From Okapia johnstoni (Eukaryota; Chordata; Mammalia; Artiodactyla; Giraffidae): a DNA stretch of 64,000 nt. The notes beneath the pieces were generated by a model. That model saw only the letters and a list, made by a program, of their open reading frames with translations. It did not search any database and had not been told where the DNA came from. Positions 53,638-63,745 of the stretch are shown here, piece by piece. The stretch lies in NCBI GenBank assembly GCA_024291935.2, contig CM044321.1, positions 61,126,985 through 61,190,984 of the forward strand, given 5' to 3'. Each line of letters opens with the position of its first letter. Position 1 is the first letter of the stretch. The position numbers and the translations under genes were made by a program.

Positions 53638-53860
53638 GTCATTTCATCTTTTTTTAATTTTGATTTTGTATTGGAGTATAGCTGATTAACAATGTTGTGA
53701 TAGTTTCAGGTGAATAGCAAAGGGACTCAGCCGCACACATGTACGTCTCCATTCTCTTCCAAACTCCCCTCCCGTCCAGGCTGCCACATAACATTGAGCA
53801 GAGTTCCCTGTGCTATAGAGTAGGTCCTTTTTGATAATCCATTTTAAATTTAGATCTCTG
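53638..53860 (-). mobile_element. Second L1 3' end, minus strand
   Basis: Reads 'gtattggagtatagctgatt', 'aacaatgttgtgatagtttc', 'cccctcccgtccaggctgcc', 'cataacattgagcagagttc', 'ctgtgctatagagtaggtcc'. It is the complement of the same L1 3' end seen at 39752 and 49790. It was there first; the neighbouring L1 inserted into its T-rich end. Confidence 0.88.
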
Positions 53861-54667
53861 TCCATCTTGACAGAGATCTCCTTGAGAAAAGATTCCCTGA
53901 ATTATATTGCAGGGAATTAAATTCCTCTTGTAGAATCTCAATTTATAAATATTTGAGAGAAAACTCAAGTTGACCAAGAATGTATTTTTACCTGGGCAGT
54001 GTTCCTTCAGTTTTGATGCATTGTTATCAATGGGGGTTTAACTTTTACCTTTCACTTATCAATGGCTTATTGGAGAAAAAATTGACATTAGATAGAAAGG
54101 AAAGCTATAAATTAAGTTTTGGTTCTTTTTTTCATTTTTGTTTTGGCTCATTAGACTTTAGACTTCATTTTTTTATCCTGTTTTTTTTTTCTTTTGGTAT
54201 TATGTAACATAGTTCTATAATGGTCAGTTCACTTATTTATGTAATGATTCTTTTTATGTATCTCATATGTACCTATTGCTAAGTATTTTAAGCCTAAGGG
54301 AAGGATGTTCCTTTATTTCAAGGACTCCATGGTCTGCTGAAGGAGATGTACTTATAGGCAGTGATGACAATGCAGAGTGATCATTGACTCTGTGAAAGAT
54401 GTATCACAGTGGGAGATGAGTGAAATCTCTGTAGGGAATAGAGACATCAGAGATGGCCATGAAAATGTTACTTCTCTGTAAAAAACTCACTGTGATGAAA
54501 ATTGTAAAAGAAATGATCCAAAGGTACACAGCAAAATTCATTATGAAGTTATACTCTTCCATACATTTTCTATGGGTATGACTATAGATAATTTTTTATC
54601 TCTTTTTTTATCTTTTGAATTATGAAAATATGATAACTCACTGACAGGAGACTTGGAGAATACAGAA
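53861..54667. other. Mostly unique AT-rich DNA
   Basis: No gene recognised. The part 54320-54430 ('ggactccatggtctgctgaa', 'gatgtatcacagtgggagat') may be a decayed minus-strand L2 fragment; this is a weak call. Confidence 0.4.
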
Positions 54668-54677
54668 CAAGGTTACA

Positions 54678-54887
54678 CACACATGCTAAGTCACTTCAAT
54701 CCTGTCTGACTCTTTGCAAGCCTATGGACTATAGCCTGCCAGACTCCTCTGTCCAGGGGATTCTTCAGGCAAGAATAGAGGAATGGGTTGCCATGCCTTC
54801 CTCCAGGGGATCTTCCTGACCCAGGGATTGAACCCAAATCTCCTGCATTACTGGCGGATTCTTTACTGCTGAGCCATGGGTGAAGTC
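54678..54887 (-). mobile_element. Bov-tA SINE
   Basis: Minus-strand full copy from 'cacacatgctaagtcacttc' to 'gagccatgggtgaagtc'. The decamer caaggttaca is duplicated exactly at 54668-54677 and 54888-54897. Confidence 0.97.
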
Positions 54888-54984
54888 CAAGGTTACATAG
54901 AGTTCTACTATATATTACAGTTATTTTTAAGTAGATAAATAAGATTTTTAGTTGGAATTTCAATAGCATAGTCTCAAAAATTAA

Positions 54985-55325
54985 TAGAATGAATATACAG
55001 AGTGGAAGGATATAGTAGACCTGACAAGAACTATGAACCAGTTCAACATAATTAAGATTTATACAATTTTCACACAATGGTAGGATAGAAATTCTATTCC
55101 CATGCACTATAAACTAGGAGACACTGGAACATATCTAGGGACAATAGGCCAGGTGCAAAAATTTGATGGTCTAAAGTTACTGAAGTCATGCAGAGTCTGT
55201 TCTCTTATCACTGTGGAATTATGTTAGAAATCAATATCAAAAGATATTTGAAAATAACCCACATATTTTCAAGTGCAATGTGACATTTACCAAGAGAGAC
55301 CTTCAACTTAGCCTAGATAATTTTT
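54985..55325 (+). mobile_element. Rearranged LINE-1 ORF2 relic
   Basis: Carries L1 ORF2 words: 'ggaaggatatagtagacctg', 'aacataattaagatttatac', 'tgttctcttatcactgtgga', 'attatgttagaaatcaatat', then 'ttttcaagtgcaatgtgaca' and 'tttaccaagagagacc'. In intact L1 the 'tcaagtgcacatgg..ccaagatagacc' block precedes the 'gttctctgatcacaatggaat' block. Here it follows it, so the fragment is shuffled or made of two pieces. Frame is broken throughout. Confidence 0.8.
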
Positions 55326-56021
55326 AAAAATTGATAACATGCTCATTCTTTTGCTGTTACTGGGTTGAATTTATTTCCTTCCTTCTTAAAAATAAAGAAG
55401 AAAAAAGAGAAAATACCCGTGCTTATACAAAGTCACGTCAGTTCAAAATAACATTCATCAACTCACAGAATGAGCAGACATGGAGTGACCAGCACACATC
55501 ACTGGCGTTTATGTCACATCTGACCATCTGACACACTCATTTTCCAAGAGCTCTCACTCTGATTTTAAATAGTGGGTTTTCTTATCTTAAAAGATTCATG
55601 GATCCTCCAAATGGATGCATTTTTGGCCAAACGTTTTTGCATCAAAAAAGAAGTCATGTTCCTGATGCACCATTGATAACAGCTCAGTCTCACGAGCTGC
55701 AAAAGTCAGCAAGGGGCTGGCAGCACGGAGCAAACAAACACTACACACACCAGCCCGTGAAATCAAAATGCCTGCAAGTTAAGGGAATGTCTCATTCCTG
55801 GTGACTTCTAGAGAGGCACAGTTCTTGGCACTTTTCTCCCAAGAGTGCCCTCTGCTAGTGCTCCTGTCCGACCCACAAAGCAGGAGTCAGCAGGCGAACA
55901 GAGCAGGAGATCAGGGAGGTGAACTGCTCTCTCAGTGGGTGCTACATGGAGGTGGGGTATGCCCAGGTATCAGGATATCCTCCGCTGGAGCCAGGGGGGA
56001 TTAGCAAGGTGAACCCCCTCA
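55326..56021. other. Unique non-coding DNA
   Basis: No repeat recognised over about 700 bases. Frames up to 68 codons only. Confidence 0.45.
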
Positions 56022-56494
56022 GATGTTGTTCAGTTACTAAGTTGTGTCTGACTCTTTGCAACCCCATGGACTGCAGCACACCAGGCTTCCCTGTCCTTCA
56101 TAATCTCCCAGAGTTTGCTCAAATTCATGCCCATTGAGTCAGTGATGCCATCCAACCATCTCATCCTCTGTCACCTTCTTCTCCTCCTGCCCTCAATCTT
56201 TCCCAGCATCAGGGTCTTTACCAATGAGTCAGCTCTTCACATTAGGTGGCCAAAGTATTGGAGCTTCAGCTTCAGCATCAGTCCTTCCAATGAATATTCA
56301 GGGTTGACTTTCTTTAAGATGGACTTATTTGATCTTCTTGCAGTCCAAAGGACTCTCAAAGAGTTTTCTCCAGCATCATGATTCAAAAGCATCAGTTCTT
56401 CAGCAGTCAGCCTTACTTATGGTCCAACTCTCACATCTGTACATGACTCCTGGAAAAATCATAGCTTTGAGTATACGGACCTTTGTCGGCAAAT
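56022..56494 (-). mobile_element. BovB LINE 3' region, 5'-truncated
   Basis: Window order: 'gatgttgttcagttactaag', 'cccagagtttgctcaaattc', 'caatctttcccagcatcagg', 'tcttcacattaggtggccaa', 'ccaaaggactctcaaagagt', 'catagctttgagtatacgga'. It is the complement of the BovB 3' end, some 470 bases long, and is the longest BovB piece here. Plus-strand frames of 88-114 codons over it are spurious. Confidence 0.96.
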
Positions 56495-57852
56495 GTTTAC
56501 CCATAAATTCCACTGAAAAGGAGTTGAAATATACTTTCCTTTTCCTGTTAACCCCACTTCTTCTGAGGGGAAATATGAGTAGTTGTCAGCATCTATACAA
56601 TGACAGAGCTCGTAGATATCATTTGGAAGCCTCATCTCTCATGAGAACTTGTAGGATGAAACATCCTTTTTGATAGTAATCTTTTGTTGTGATGAATCAC
56701 CTGGTGGAAAGGGGGCCTTTACCATTTGTAGTTTAAGGGCTGAGGTTTGTGACGCCTCAGGGTGTGCATTTCAGAGGAAGACTGATTGACCTGTCGATTT
56801 TCATGGTGCATTCACCCTGTTTAGGAAAAACAGTCACTGTGGAGGGGGCAATGGGGAGAGTCCACAGGAGTTGAAAATACACCCCCGCTCCAAAGAGTTT
56901 CTACTATAGGGAAGAGAGCCACTCCTCTTTAGACCTTGAAGGAAACTTGGAGTTGATGTCATCTAAAGCCCACAAAAAAATAAAAAATGGTAATTATGTG
57001 ACGTGATGGAGGTGATAGTTCACACTAGGGTGATAATCGTAATGCAATATAACACTTTCAACTTACTCAACATAATGTGTAAACAATGTCTTAATAAAGC
57101 TTGAAAGAAAAGTGAAAAAGTAAAGCTAAGGAAATGGAGACTCAGAGATTGTTTCTAACTCAGCTTGGGTTAGGAACAGTATTTCAGCTTTTCATCTAGT
57201 GATCTGTTGAAAACGGTGTGCTCGTCCTTCTTCTTTGAAGGAGAGAGAGAGAAGCTCTTTGATGATGTGATGAACCAGGGACTAGAAAGGAAAGCTCTCC
57301 ACCTACAGGTCTGGGACTACTTATGAGTAAACTCTCTGCTTTGCTTCCCATCATAACCAGCTTCCCGTTGAGAGCAAACTGTGATGGTTGAATAGGGTTT
57401 CGCTTTCAACCTCAGGCCGACAGACATGGTCATGATTCACTGGGATTCTCTGTGAACAGAAATCACTTGGCTTCTCACACCTCCAGGGACTGCTGGACGG
57501 TGGTGGTGGACCTGTCCCAGCCCCAGATCCTTCTGGCCCATCTGGTGTGCCTGAGAGCATGTGTGGGATGGCCATCTGTGCTGTGAATGACATGCGTGTT
57601 TTACCTGCTGACATGGGGCAGCCACGGGTGGTGGGTTGGGCCAGAGCCACCCCTGTATGGACAGTAGTGAAAACCCAGCGTAGCTGCAGAGTGCTTTGAG
57701 ATGCATCCTCTTTCAATGCACTGATAAAAACTCTCAATGGCTGAGTTCTGGGCTATGGTTTCTGAGTTCTGCTCAGTTTCATGTTGAACAAAGGGACTTA
57801 AACCTAAGAGACAAGGACACCAAGGAATAAACAGGAAGCTCGCGTGCATTTG
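56495..57852. other. Unique non-coding DNA
   Basis: No repeat recognised over 1.35 kb. A minus-strand 128-codon frame (57351-57737) overlaps two other long frames in different phases on the same strand, which argues for low stop density and not coding. Confidence 0.45.
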
Positions 57853-57982
57853 GGGCTTCCCAGGTGGCGCAGTGGTAAAGAATTCTCCTGCCATTGCAGA
57901 GACGCGGGTTTGATCCCTGGGTTGGGAAGATTCCCCGGAGTAGGAAACAGCAACCTGCTCCAGTCTTCTTGCCTGGAAAAGG
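57853..57982 (+). mobile_element. 3'-truncated Bov-tA2-like SINE
   Basis: Starts 'ggggcttcccaggtggcgca' and includes 'ggtttgatccctgggttggg', but ends abruptly after 'tcttcttgcctggaaaagg'. The 3' half is missing, which is unusual because target-primed insertion normally loses the 5' end. A later deletion or internal priming are possible. Confidence 0.93.
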
Positions 57983-58689
57983 TGTGTTTTGTTTTCTGAA
58001 GGGATTTTTAAGAAATCTTGTTGTCTTACAAAAAGTCTTGTTGAGAATCCTTGTGTGTCCATGACCCTGCTAGCTTGCCTGCAACAAGCAACTCAAATAG
58101 TACAATTTCAAGCTTAGGAATTGTTTGGTTCCAAGTAACACAGACGGACTCCAACTAGCAGATACTAAAAAGTGCATTTGTTGGGAGGACATGAGGTTAT
58201 CTCTTGGCGACCACGGACAGGAAGAGGAGCCAGGGTGCGCAGAGCCCTGGCATGAGGGGCTGGAGCTGAGGCAGTAAGCAGCATCCTCTCTGGGGACCAG
58301 CCAGGGGCTCATCTCTGCTTCTCTGCTCTTCAGCATCAGTTTTCTTGCTGCAGATGGCTTTTGCCGCTTCACTGGGACCTTGGCTCTGTGACACTGCCCA
58401 CTCTTAGGGCTCGCAACCAACTGAGCCAGGTTCTAGGTTCACCTTCCAAATTTCTAAGGGAGAGGCACCAACAGGCTCAGCTTAGTTCCACTAACTCTGG
58501 CCGGGAGCTCGGTGGCGTGTGGAGTGAGCTGGCTGCTGGAGCCCTGGGCTGCGGGTGGGAGAGATGGTTCTCAGAGGAGTGTGGTTTGCGGAGACGACCA
58601 GCCCGATGGCGGCCCCCAGCAGTTGTCATTCTTGGAAGGAACTCAGATGGATCCAGAGACATTGCAGAACTCCCTCAACATCTTAAATT
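57983..58689. other. Unique DNA, locally GC-rich
   Basis: No firm repeat call. 'ttccaagtaacacagacgga' and 'gtgcatttgttgggagg' near 58130-58185 may be a decayed old element. The part 58500-58620 keeps several CpGs ('ctggccgggagctcggtggc', 'gacgaccagcccgatggcgg'). A 122-codon frame ends near a donor-like 'gaggtaagc', but no acceptor or domain supports an exon. Confidence 0.4.
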
Positions 58690-58800
58690 TAGCGAGGTAA
58701 GCAAAACTGTCTCACAGATGGGAAAATGAGGGCTGAGGTGTCAGTAAATTGTCTAAGTCAGTTTGAAACCTGAGTTGCTGGCTCCCTGGCTCAGTCTTCG
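58690..58800 (-). mobile_element. MIR SINE fragment
   Basis: 'cacagatgggaaaatgaggg', 'gtgtcagtaaattgtctaag', 'ttgaaacctgagttgctggc' follow the complement of the MIR core and head. Confidence 0.75.
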
Positions 58801-58849
58801 CCATGTGAAATATTTCTCACTGGCACCGTGAGGGCTGGCTGGCAGCGGA

Positions 58850-59170
58850 TGCTCCGTGTCTTTTAGAGAGGAAGCGTGAAGTTTGTCCAGATAAACGGCA
58901 GTGAAGGCAGGCTGAAATCAAGCAGCTCCATGGCTGATGCACCAACACAGTAAATAAAACAGCTCTTCCCGGAAGTGCAAGCTGGCTCACGAGGGAGAGT
59001 CTTGGTCCCTTGGGAGAGCGTTCGCCCCAGATTGAACAGTGGTGGCTCGGCTCAGTCTGGTTGTGTCTGGCATTTTGTCATCAATAAAAATGACTTATTA
59101 AATATCACATTGAAATATTCTTCCATCATTCTGAAAGTATGCACTTTGCTCATCTGAAAAATATAACCAA
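58850..59170. promoter_or_regulatory. Candidate conserved enhancer block (inferred)
   Basis: Repeat-free. The clearest site is GTCAT (59077-59081), CAATAAAA (59082-59089), ATGAC (59090-59094): a HOX-like AT core between inverted GTCAT arms. 'cttattaaatatcacattga' follows. An enhancer is inferred from composition and motif clustering only. Confidence 0.4.
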
Positions 59171-59734
59171 CTTGCCAGTTTCTCAGTTGAGATTTGTGTG
59201 GACTGCCTAGAATAACACTGACTCAGTGTTCCTTTGAACATCCAACTTTGGTCATATTTCCCCTTCAGTGTTCCTCTTCTATACCCTTATTACAGTGCTC
59301 CATGCATGGGTGCACACACACACATGCATGTACACATATATATGCATGTACCTGCACACACGCAGATGTGTGCATGCTTTTTCTCTGTGTGTCAAAAATG
59401 ACCAGAAATCAATGAACAGAGTCTTTTGAACTAAACAAGCTCTGGAGATGAACCTCTACGTCAGAGGTTAGGTCAAGTTTCAGACAAGTCCATCTCTTTC
59501 TATGTGAGGCACTGCATTTGTCCTTTGCAGAACTTGGGGACCAATTTTTACATCATAGTTTGTTGCAGAAAGTGTTTAGCAGCACGTTCAAGTTAAATTT
59601 CAGCCACCAAAGGTACATGGCACTTTTCTAAGAAGAGAAACTTCCTGTTCTAATAGAATGAATGCTCCGATTCATTTTTTAAGACACTGTTTATGAAAGA
59701 TGCTCAGATGGGCTATGGGGGATATCTTTTTTAA
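59171..59734. other. Unique DNA with an alternating CA/TA tract
   Basis: Contains an alternating purine-pyrimidine run at about 59312-59378 (listed separately). Otherwise nothing is recognised. Confidence 0.45.
59312..59378. repeat. Degenerate (CA)n/(TA)n alternating tract
   Basis: CACACACA, CATGCATG, TACACATATATATG and GCACACACGC words in near-continuous purine-pyrimidine alternation. It is a decayed compound microsatellite. Confidence 0.8.
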
Positions 59735-59880
59735 ATTTGTAGTCTTTATTTTATTTTTTCATATTTTCTTGGCCATGCCACATGGGATGTGGGATCTTAG
59801 TTCCCTGACCAGGGATCAAACACATACCCCTTGCATTGGAAGCCTGGAGTGTTAACCACTGGACTGCCAGGGAAGTACCA
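59735..59880 (-). mobile_element. CHR-type tRNA SINE
   Basis: Minus-strand copy: 'tttcttggccatgccacatg', 'ggatcttagttccctgacca', 'gggatcaaacacatacccct', 'gttaaccactggactgccag'. Confidence 0.94.
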
Positions 59881-60279
59881 GCTATAGGGGATTCTTAAGA
59901 CAGCACCCGGGTCTTATTCTTCATTATTTTCTGATTCTAAACACCTGCGGAGTGATGACTCTTTATGAAAGCTATTTTCTCCCAAGCCCATGTGACAAAA
60001 ACAAAAATCCCAGGACGTTTGGGTGCAGAGACACTGCCTTAGCAAGAACCTTCTCTAACAGAAGATCTGTACACAGCTGTTATTTCTTTTTCCACCCCAG
60101 TTCCTCACTGGACCCCACCCTCCACCCCATCCCTACCCTACCCCATGCCCCACAAGAGGGCAAATGCATTTCCTCCTGGCCTGCCTACCTAGCATACAAA
60201 TAAGTGAAATAGCAGTCGCTATAATTAAGATTTCTGAACTCTCCTCTGCAGGGCAGTCACAGCCCAAGGGCCATGACAG
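59881..60279. other. Unique non-coding DNA
   Basis: A C-rich stretch with CACCC units occupies 60095-60155. No gene or repeat family recognised. Confidence 0.45.
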
Positions 60280-60388
60280 GTATGATCACCTTTCATCCTC
60301 ACTCAGCCCTGGGAGGAGGGTTTCATTCCCAGGCCGGATAGGAAATCTGCCTGACTCTAAGCCCCGCGCTTTTAACCATCAAACTGAA
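60280..60388 (-). mobile_element. MIR SINE fragment, internally deleted
   Basis: 'tttcatcctcactcagccct', 'gggaggagggtttcattccc' and 'ctgcctgactctaagccccg', 'cgcttttaaccatc' match the 3' part and head of complement MIR with the middle missing. Confidence 0.65.
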
Positions 60389-61229
60389 TTTTTCATTCAC
60401 AGCAGTATTTTGAATAGTCCTTTAGAGTAAAGTAATCCTTGAGTGCTCTATTCCAAGGATGCTAGTGGGAACTTTCTAAGGAGCATCCTCAATCTTCAGC
60501 TCCAGCTTTGCACCCCATCCCAGCATCAGACCCAAAGAGCAACTGTTCCACCTGGGCTCAGCTAAACTGTCTGGAAAGGACTGTGAGAGCGAATCTAGCT
60601 TCAGACGCACAGACGGTCATATCAGGATTGGCCCACCTTCTTGTGGGCCATTATTATTTTATCTCATAATTATTATTATCTCATGGGCCTCATGGTGGAT
60701 TATTTTTTTGTTTACATTTTTTCATCCCCAGCAACATCTGCCTACCTACCTAAAGAGAGAAAATGAATCCCAGGAAAACGTGAGTTACAAAGGGAATGCC
60801 TTTGAAGTGAGTAGTACTATTCTTTTGATTTGTGGGGGGAAAATGGGAGATGAGTACCAGAGGACCACAGAGGTTGATCTGTGATAAAAAAAAATCATCA
60901 TATAATTTAATTTTCAACCTCATTTTGTCCAATTGGTTTTATTTCGGAGGCAGGGAAACTGAAGAGAGAAGTGAAATAACTTGTCAATGCTGTTCTAATC
61001 CGTGAGGTCAAAACATATTAGGAAATGCAGTACAACTTGATAATCAACATGTAAAGAAAAACCAGCTTTTGATAAAATGATAGCAAACTGAAAAATTTTA
61101 TTATTTAATGCTGAAAATATTAGCAACACAACTTTCCAAGACTAAAACCTAGTAACTATCACATGAAGTCATTAAAAGGGACTGTGCAATAAAAAGACAC
61201 TTTATAGAAACATGCTTTATTTAACTTTA
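60389..61229. other. Unique non-coding DNA
   Basis: No repeat or gene recognised over about 840 bases. 'ttatctcataattattattatctcatggg' near 60659 contains a small direct repeat of ttatctcat. Confidence 0.45.
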
Positions 61230-61345
61230 GTTCCACAAATATTTATTGAACGAACATCTACTGTGTGTCAGGTTGGAGGTAAGGAGCTATGACTTCACAA
61301 ATGAAGTCATAGTTTTTTCCTGTTAAGAATCTATAATCTAGTGGG
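61230..61345 (-). mobile_element. LINE2 (L2) 3' end
   Basis: 'ccacaaatatttattgaacg', 'aacatctactgtgtgtcagg', 'ggtaaggagctatgac', then after a small inverted repeat 'tctataatctagtgggcgat'. It is the complement of the L2 tail. Confidence 0.75.
61287..61318. other. Hairpin with 11-base perfect stem and T-run
   Basis: CTATGACTTCA (61287-61297), loop CAAA, TGAAGTCATAG (61302-61312), then six T residues. The stem includes an ATF/AP-1-like TGACTTCA. It lies inside the L2 piece, probably as a local inverted duplication. No known RNA family fits. Confidence 0.8.
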
Positions 61346-62684
61346 CGATCACTGTAAAATGATTAAACGGGAGTGGAGACAGTCTTTCGAAAAATTTAGT
61401 TATTTTGCTAGTTTATCAGAAGTTCTAAACCACCTCATTTATATGAAAGATCACACCCGCATACACACACACACACACAATACCTTTCCAATGCATATTA
61501 ATGTGACTATCAAAACCGTGTCCAGTCTGAGATCTTACTCCACTTGCAAGCTAAGAAGATAGCCTGCCACAGTCTCATGGATGCTGATAGAAGACATAGA
61601 TGCCAAAATCAGAGACACAGGACTTTATCGCTCACAGCAGTAGCAGTAGTAAGAGTATCAGCATTTCTCTGTGTTGTTTCCCCAAGACTCTGTGCTCCCA
61701 GGGAGACATGAAGAGGGACAGGGGATCCCTGCACACACAGAGGTTTACATTACAGGGAAGGGACAGAAATCAGATTTTTTATAATGAGTGGTAATCATGT
61801 CTTCCCTTTGCTCCTAAGGAGGTACTGCTTTAGTAGTAGTGAGCAATAAGCACACCCATCCTTACTCTGGAAGGAGACACTATCTCCATCCTCCAGTTTA
61901 TAAACAAACCCGCCCTTTGCTCTGGAAGAGAATTGTCTCTATCTTCCAAGGCTATTGGTATAAAAGCATCCTTGAAAAAAGATAGTCCAGAACAATGACA
62001 GCTTCTCTACTCACAAGACCTGCGGAAACCCAAGGGATCCAAGGAAAATTGTCTCCCAATAGTTTTACTGTTATTTTAGTACCAATATTATAGATGTTTT
62101 CATGACTTAAGTGTACATAAACCGTTAGAACATCATGTAAAGCTCTTGATATCTGATGAATTATATAGATTCTTGTTCATATAACCACCAAAGCAGTAAG
62201 GTGCATTCATATTGACACACCTCTTTCCAAACTCATGACTTGTTTACTTGTAAAAGGAAATGAACACACTAGAAATTTGAAAATGAAAAACTGCTTATCA
62301 TTCCCATGAAATGTGCTCCAAACTAAATCGAGGATCTTCCATGGCTAATATAGCAGGAAGATAGTCACTTTAATCTCTCAATTGTAAGGGACTCAGAGAA
62401 AGGCCATTAATTCTTAGATGAAATTAGTTAATCTATTAAATCCCCAAGTTTCAAACTGTCTTAAGTAAACATCTATCTAAAACTAGAATCCATGAATATG
62501 CCCCTCATCCTATAAAAGGTGATGTTGATTATTGGTGTGATATATAGACTTTTTTGAGGTATCTTAAAGGAAAAGAAAATCATCAAAGTTAAAGAGGTAA
62601 GAAAAATTACTTTGCTTAAGAATCCAACCTTGACTGCTATTGTGACTGTGCCTTTTTTCTCTGGAGTCATGTCTTAAAAACAAA
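61346..62684. other. Unique non-coding DNA
   Basis: A short CA run lies at 61459-61480. No other repeat and no gene recognised over 1.3 kb. Confidence 0.45.
61459..61480. repeat. Short (CA)n repeat
   Basis: About nine CA units after 'cccgcata'. Likely only mildly polymorphic at this length. Confidence 0.85.
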
Positions 62685-62868
62685 ATTGTCCCTGATGGTC
62701 TGTGGTTAAAAATCCACCTTCCATTGCCGAGGATGCTGGTTTGATCCCTGGTCCAGGAACTAAGATCCCACTTGCCATGAAGAATTAAGCCCCCACACCA
62801 TAACTAGAAAGAAGCCTGTGTACCACAACTAAGACTCGATGTAGCCAAATAAATAAATATATTTTTTA
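62685..62868 (+). mobile_element. CHR-type tRNA SINE, long-tailed
   Basis: 'ttgtccctgatggtctgtgg', 'gctggtttgatccctggtcc', 'aactaagatcccacttgcca', 'gtgtaccacaactaagactc', 'gatgtagccaaataaataaa'. It carries the 'ccacaactaagac' tail domain that is also seen (inverted) at 29308 and 36955. Confidence 0.93.
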
Positions 62869-63639
62869 ATCATTGATTACGTTCCTAGGGTGGTTTCATT
62901 GTGGATGAGCTGGCTGACATTCAGTATTCAGCCCAACATTGATTCTTATGACATAACATTAGAGAAGGATCCCATCTTTGTGGTTCAGAGAGATGGTTCC
63001 AGCTTTCACTCATCCCCTCCTCCTCGGGATGTATTATTGTGCTTCCTATAATTGAGCTATACGTGCACTGGCCTCCCAGAACACTGAAATCCATTCTTTT
63101 GCTCAGTCAACAAATCTACTGATTGTAACTTACAAGAAGCAAGTGTTCCCTAGAGCAGAGGAAGTAGGGAACCAGTTCCTTCAGGGCAAAAATCACTAAT
63201 AGTAAATACCTTCAGTAGCACAGACTGATACTGGCCCTCTTATTAAACATACAGTTTTGTTTCATGAAGACAACATTGTCCTACGGCCTATAAAGAGGCC
63301 AATCTGCTCATTCTATCATACTGGGAGTATGCTTGCTTATTGTATAGCTACAATGCTTGGATCACGAAGATTTTGCCCCACTTTTCAAAGACACAACGAA
63401 GAGTAGGGCTTCTTTAAAGTATGGCTACTTTAAATTTTTCTTAAGTATATATAGGTTCAGTAAAGCACCTTTGGAAAACATTGACTGATAACTTTAAAGC
63501 CTATAAGATGAATAGACTTATGTGGGTGGGACTTGCCTTCTGGAAGACTTCCTTCTTACTAAGAAAAATTATCCTGAATGTCAAGTACATGTTGGAACTT
63601 TGATATAAACCTTTACACTTCCTTTTATTAATCTCTTCC
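62869..63639. other. Unique non-coding DNA
   Basis: No repeat or gene recognised over 770 bases. Confidence 0.45.
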
Positions 63640-63745
63640 TTTAAGGTAGAGATTTTAACATTCATTTTATAGGTCAGGAGTCTGAGTCTTGGACAGGTTA
63701 AATGGCATGCCCCAGGACAACTAGCTAGCAAGCCTATGATCCTTT
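63640..63745 (-). mobile_element. MIR SINE fragment
   Basis: 'acattcattttataggtcag', 'gagtctgagtcttggacagg', 'ttaaatggcatgccccagga', 'caactagctagcaagcc' match the complement of the MIR core. Confidence 0.8.

Noticed and set aside
53205..53689. Overlapping frames of 150 and 121 codons
   Set aside because: They run through an L1 3' end, a Bov-tA SINE and a second L1; the peptides are retro-element read-through.
7380..57982. Many widely repeated blocks suggestive of a CRISPR-like or regulatory array
   Set aside because: All are dispersed Bov-tA/CHR SINE copies with their own target-site duplications; there is no short-repeat/spacer pattern, and this is a mammalian genome.
57351..58062. Stacked minus-strand frames of 128, 89 and 153 codons
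   Set aside because: They overlap in different phases and the longest passes through a SINE; no gene structure supported.
58361..58729. Possible exon ending at a donor-like 'gaggtaagc'
   Set aside because: No acceptor, no recognisable protein, and the right part is MIR sequence.
24286..62868. tRNA gene candidates from box-B-like words (ggtttgatccctgg)
   Set aside because: These lie in tRNA-derived SINE heads that cannot fold into complete tRNAs.
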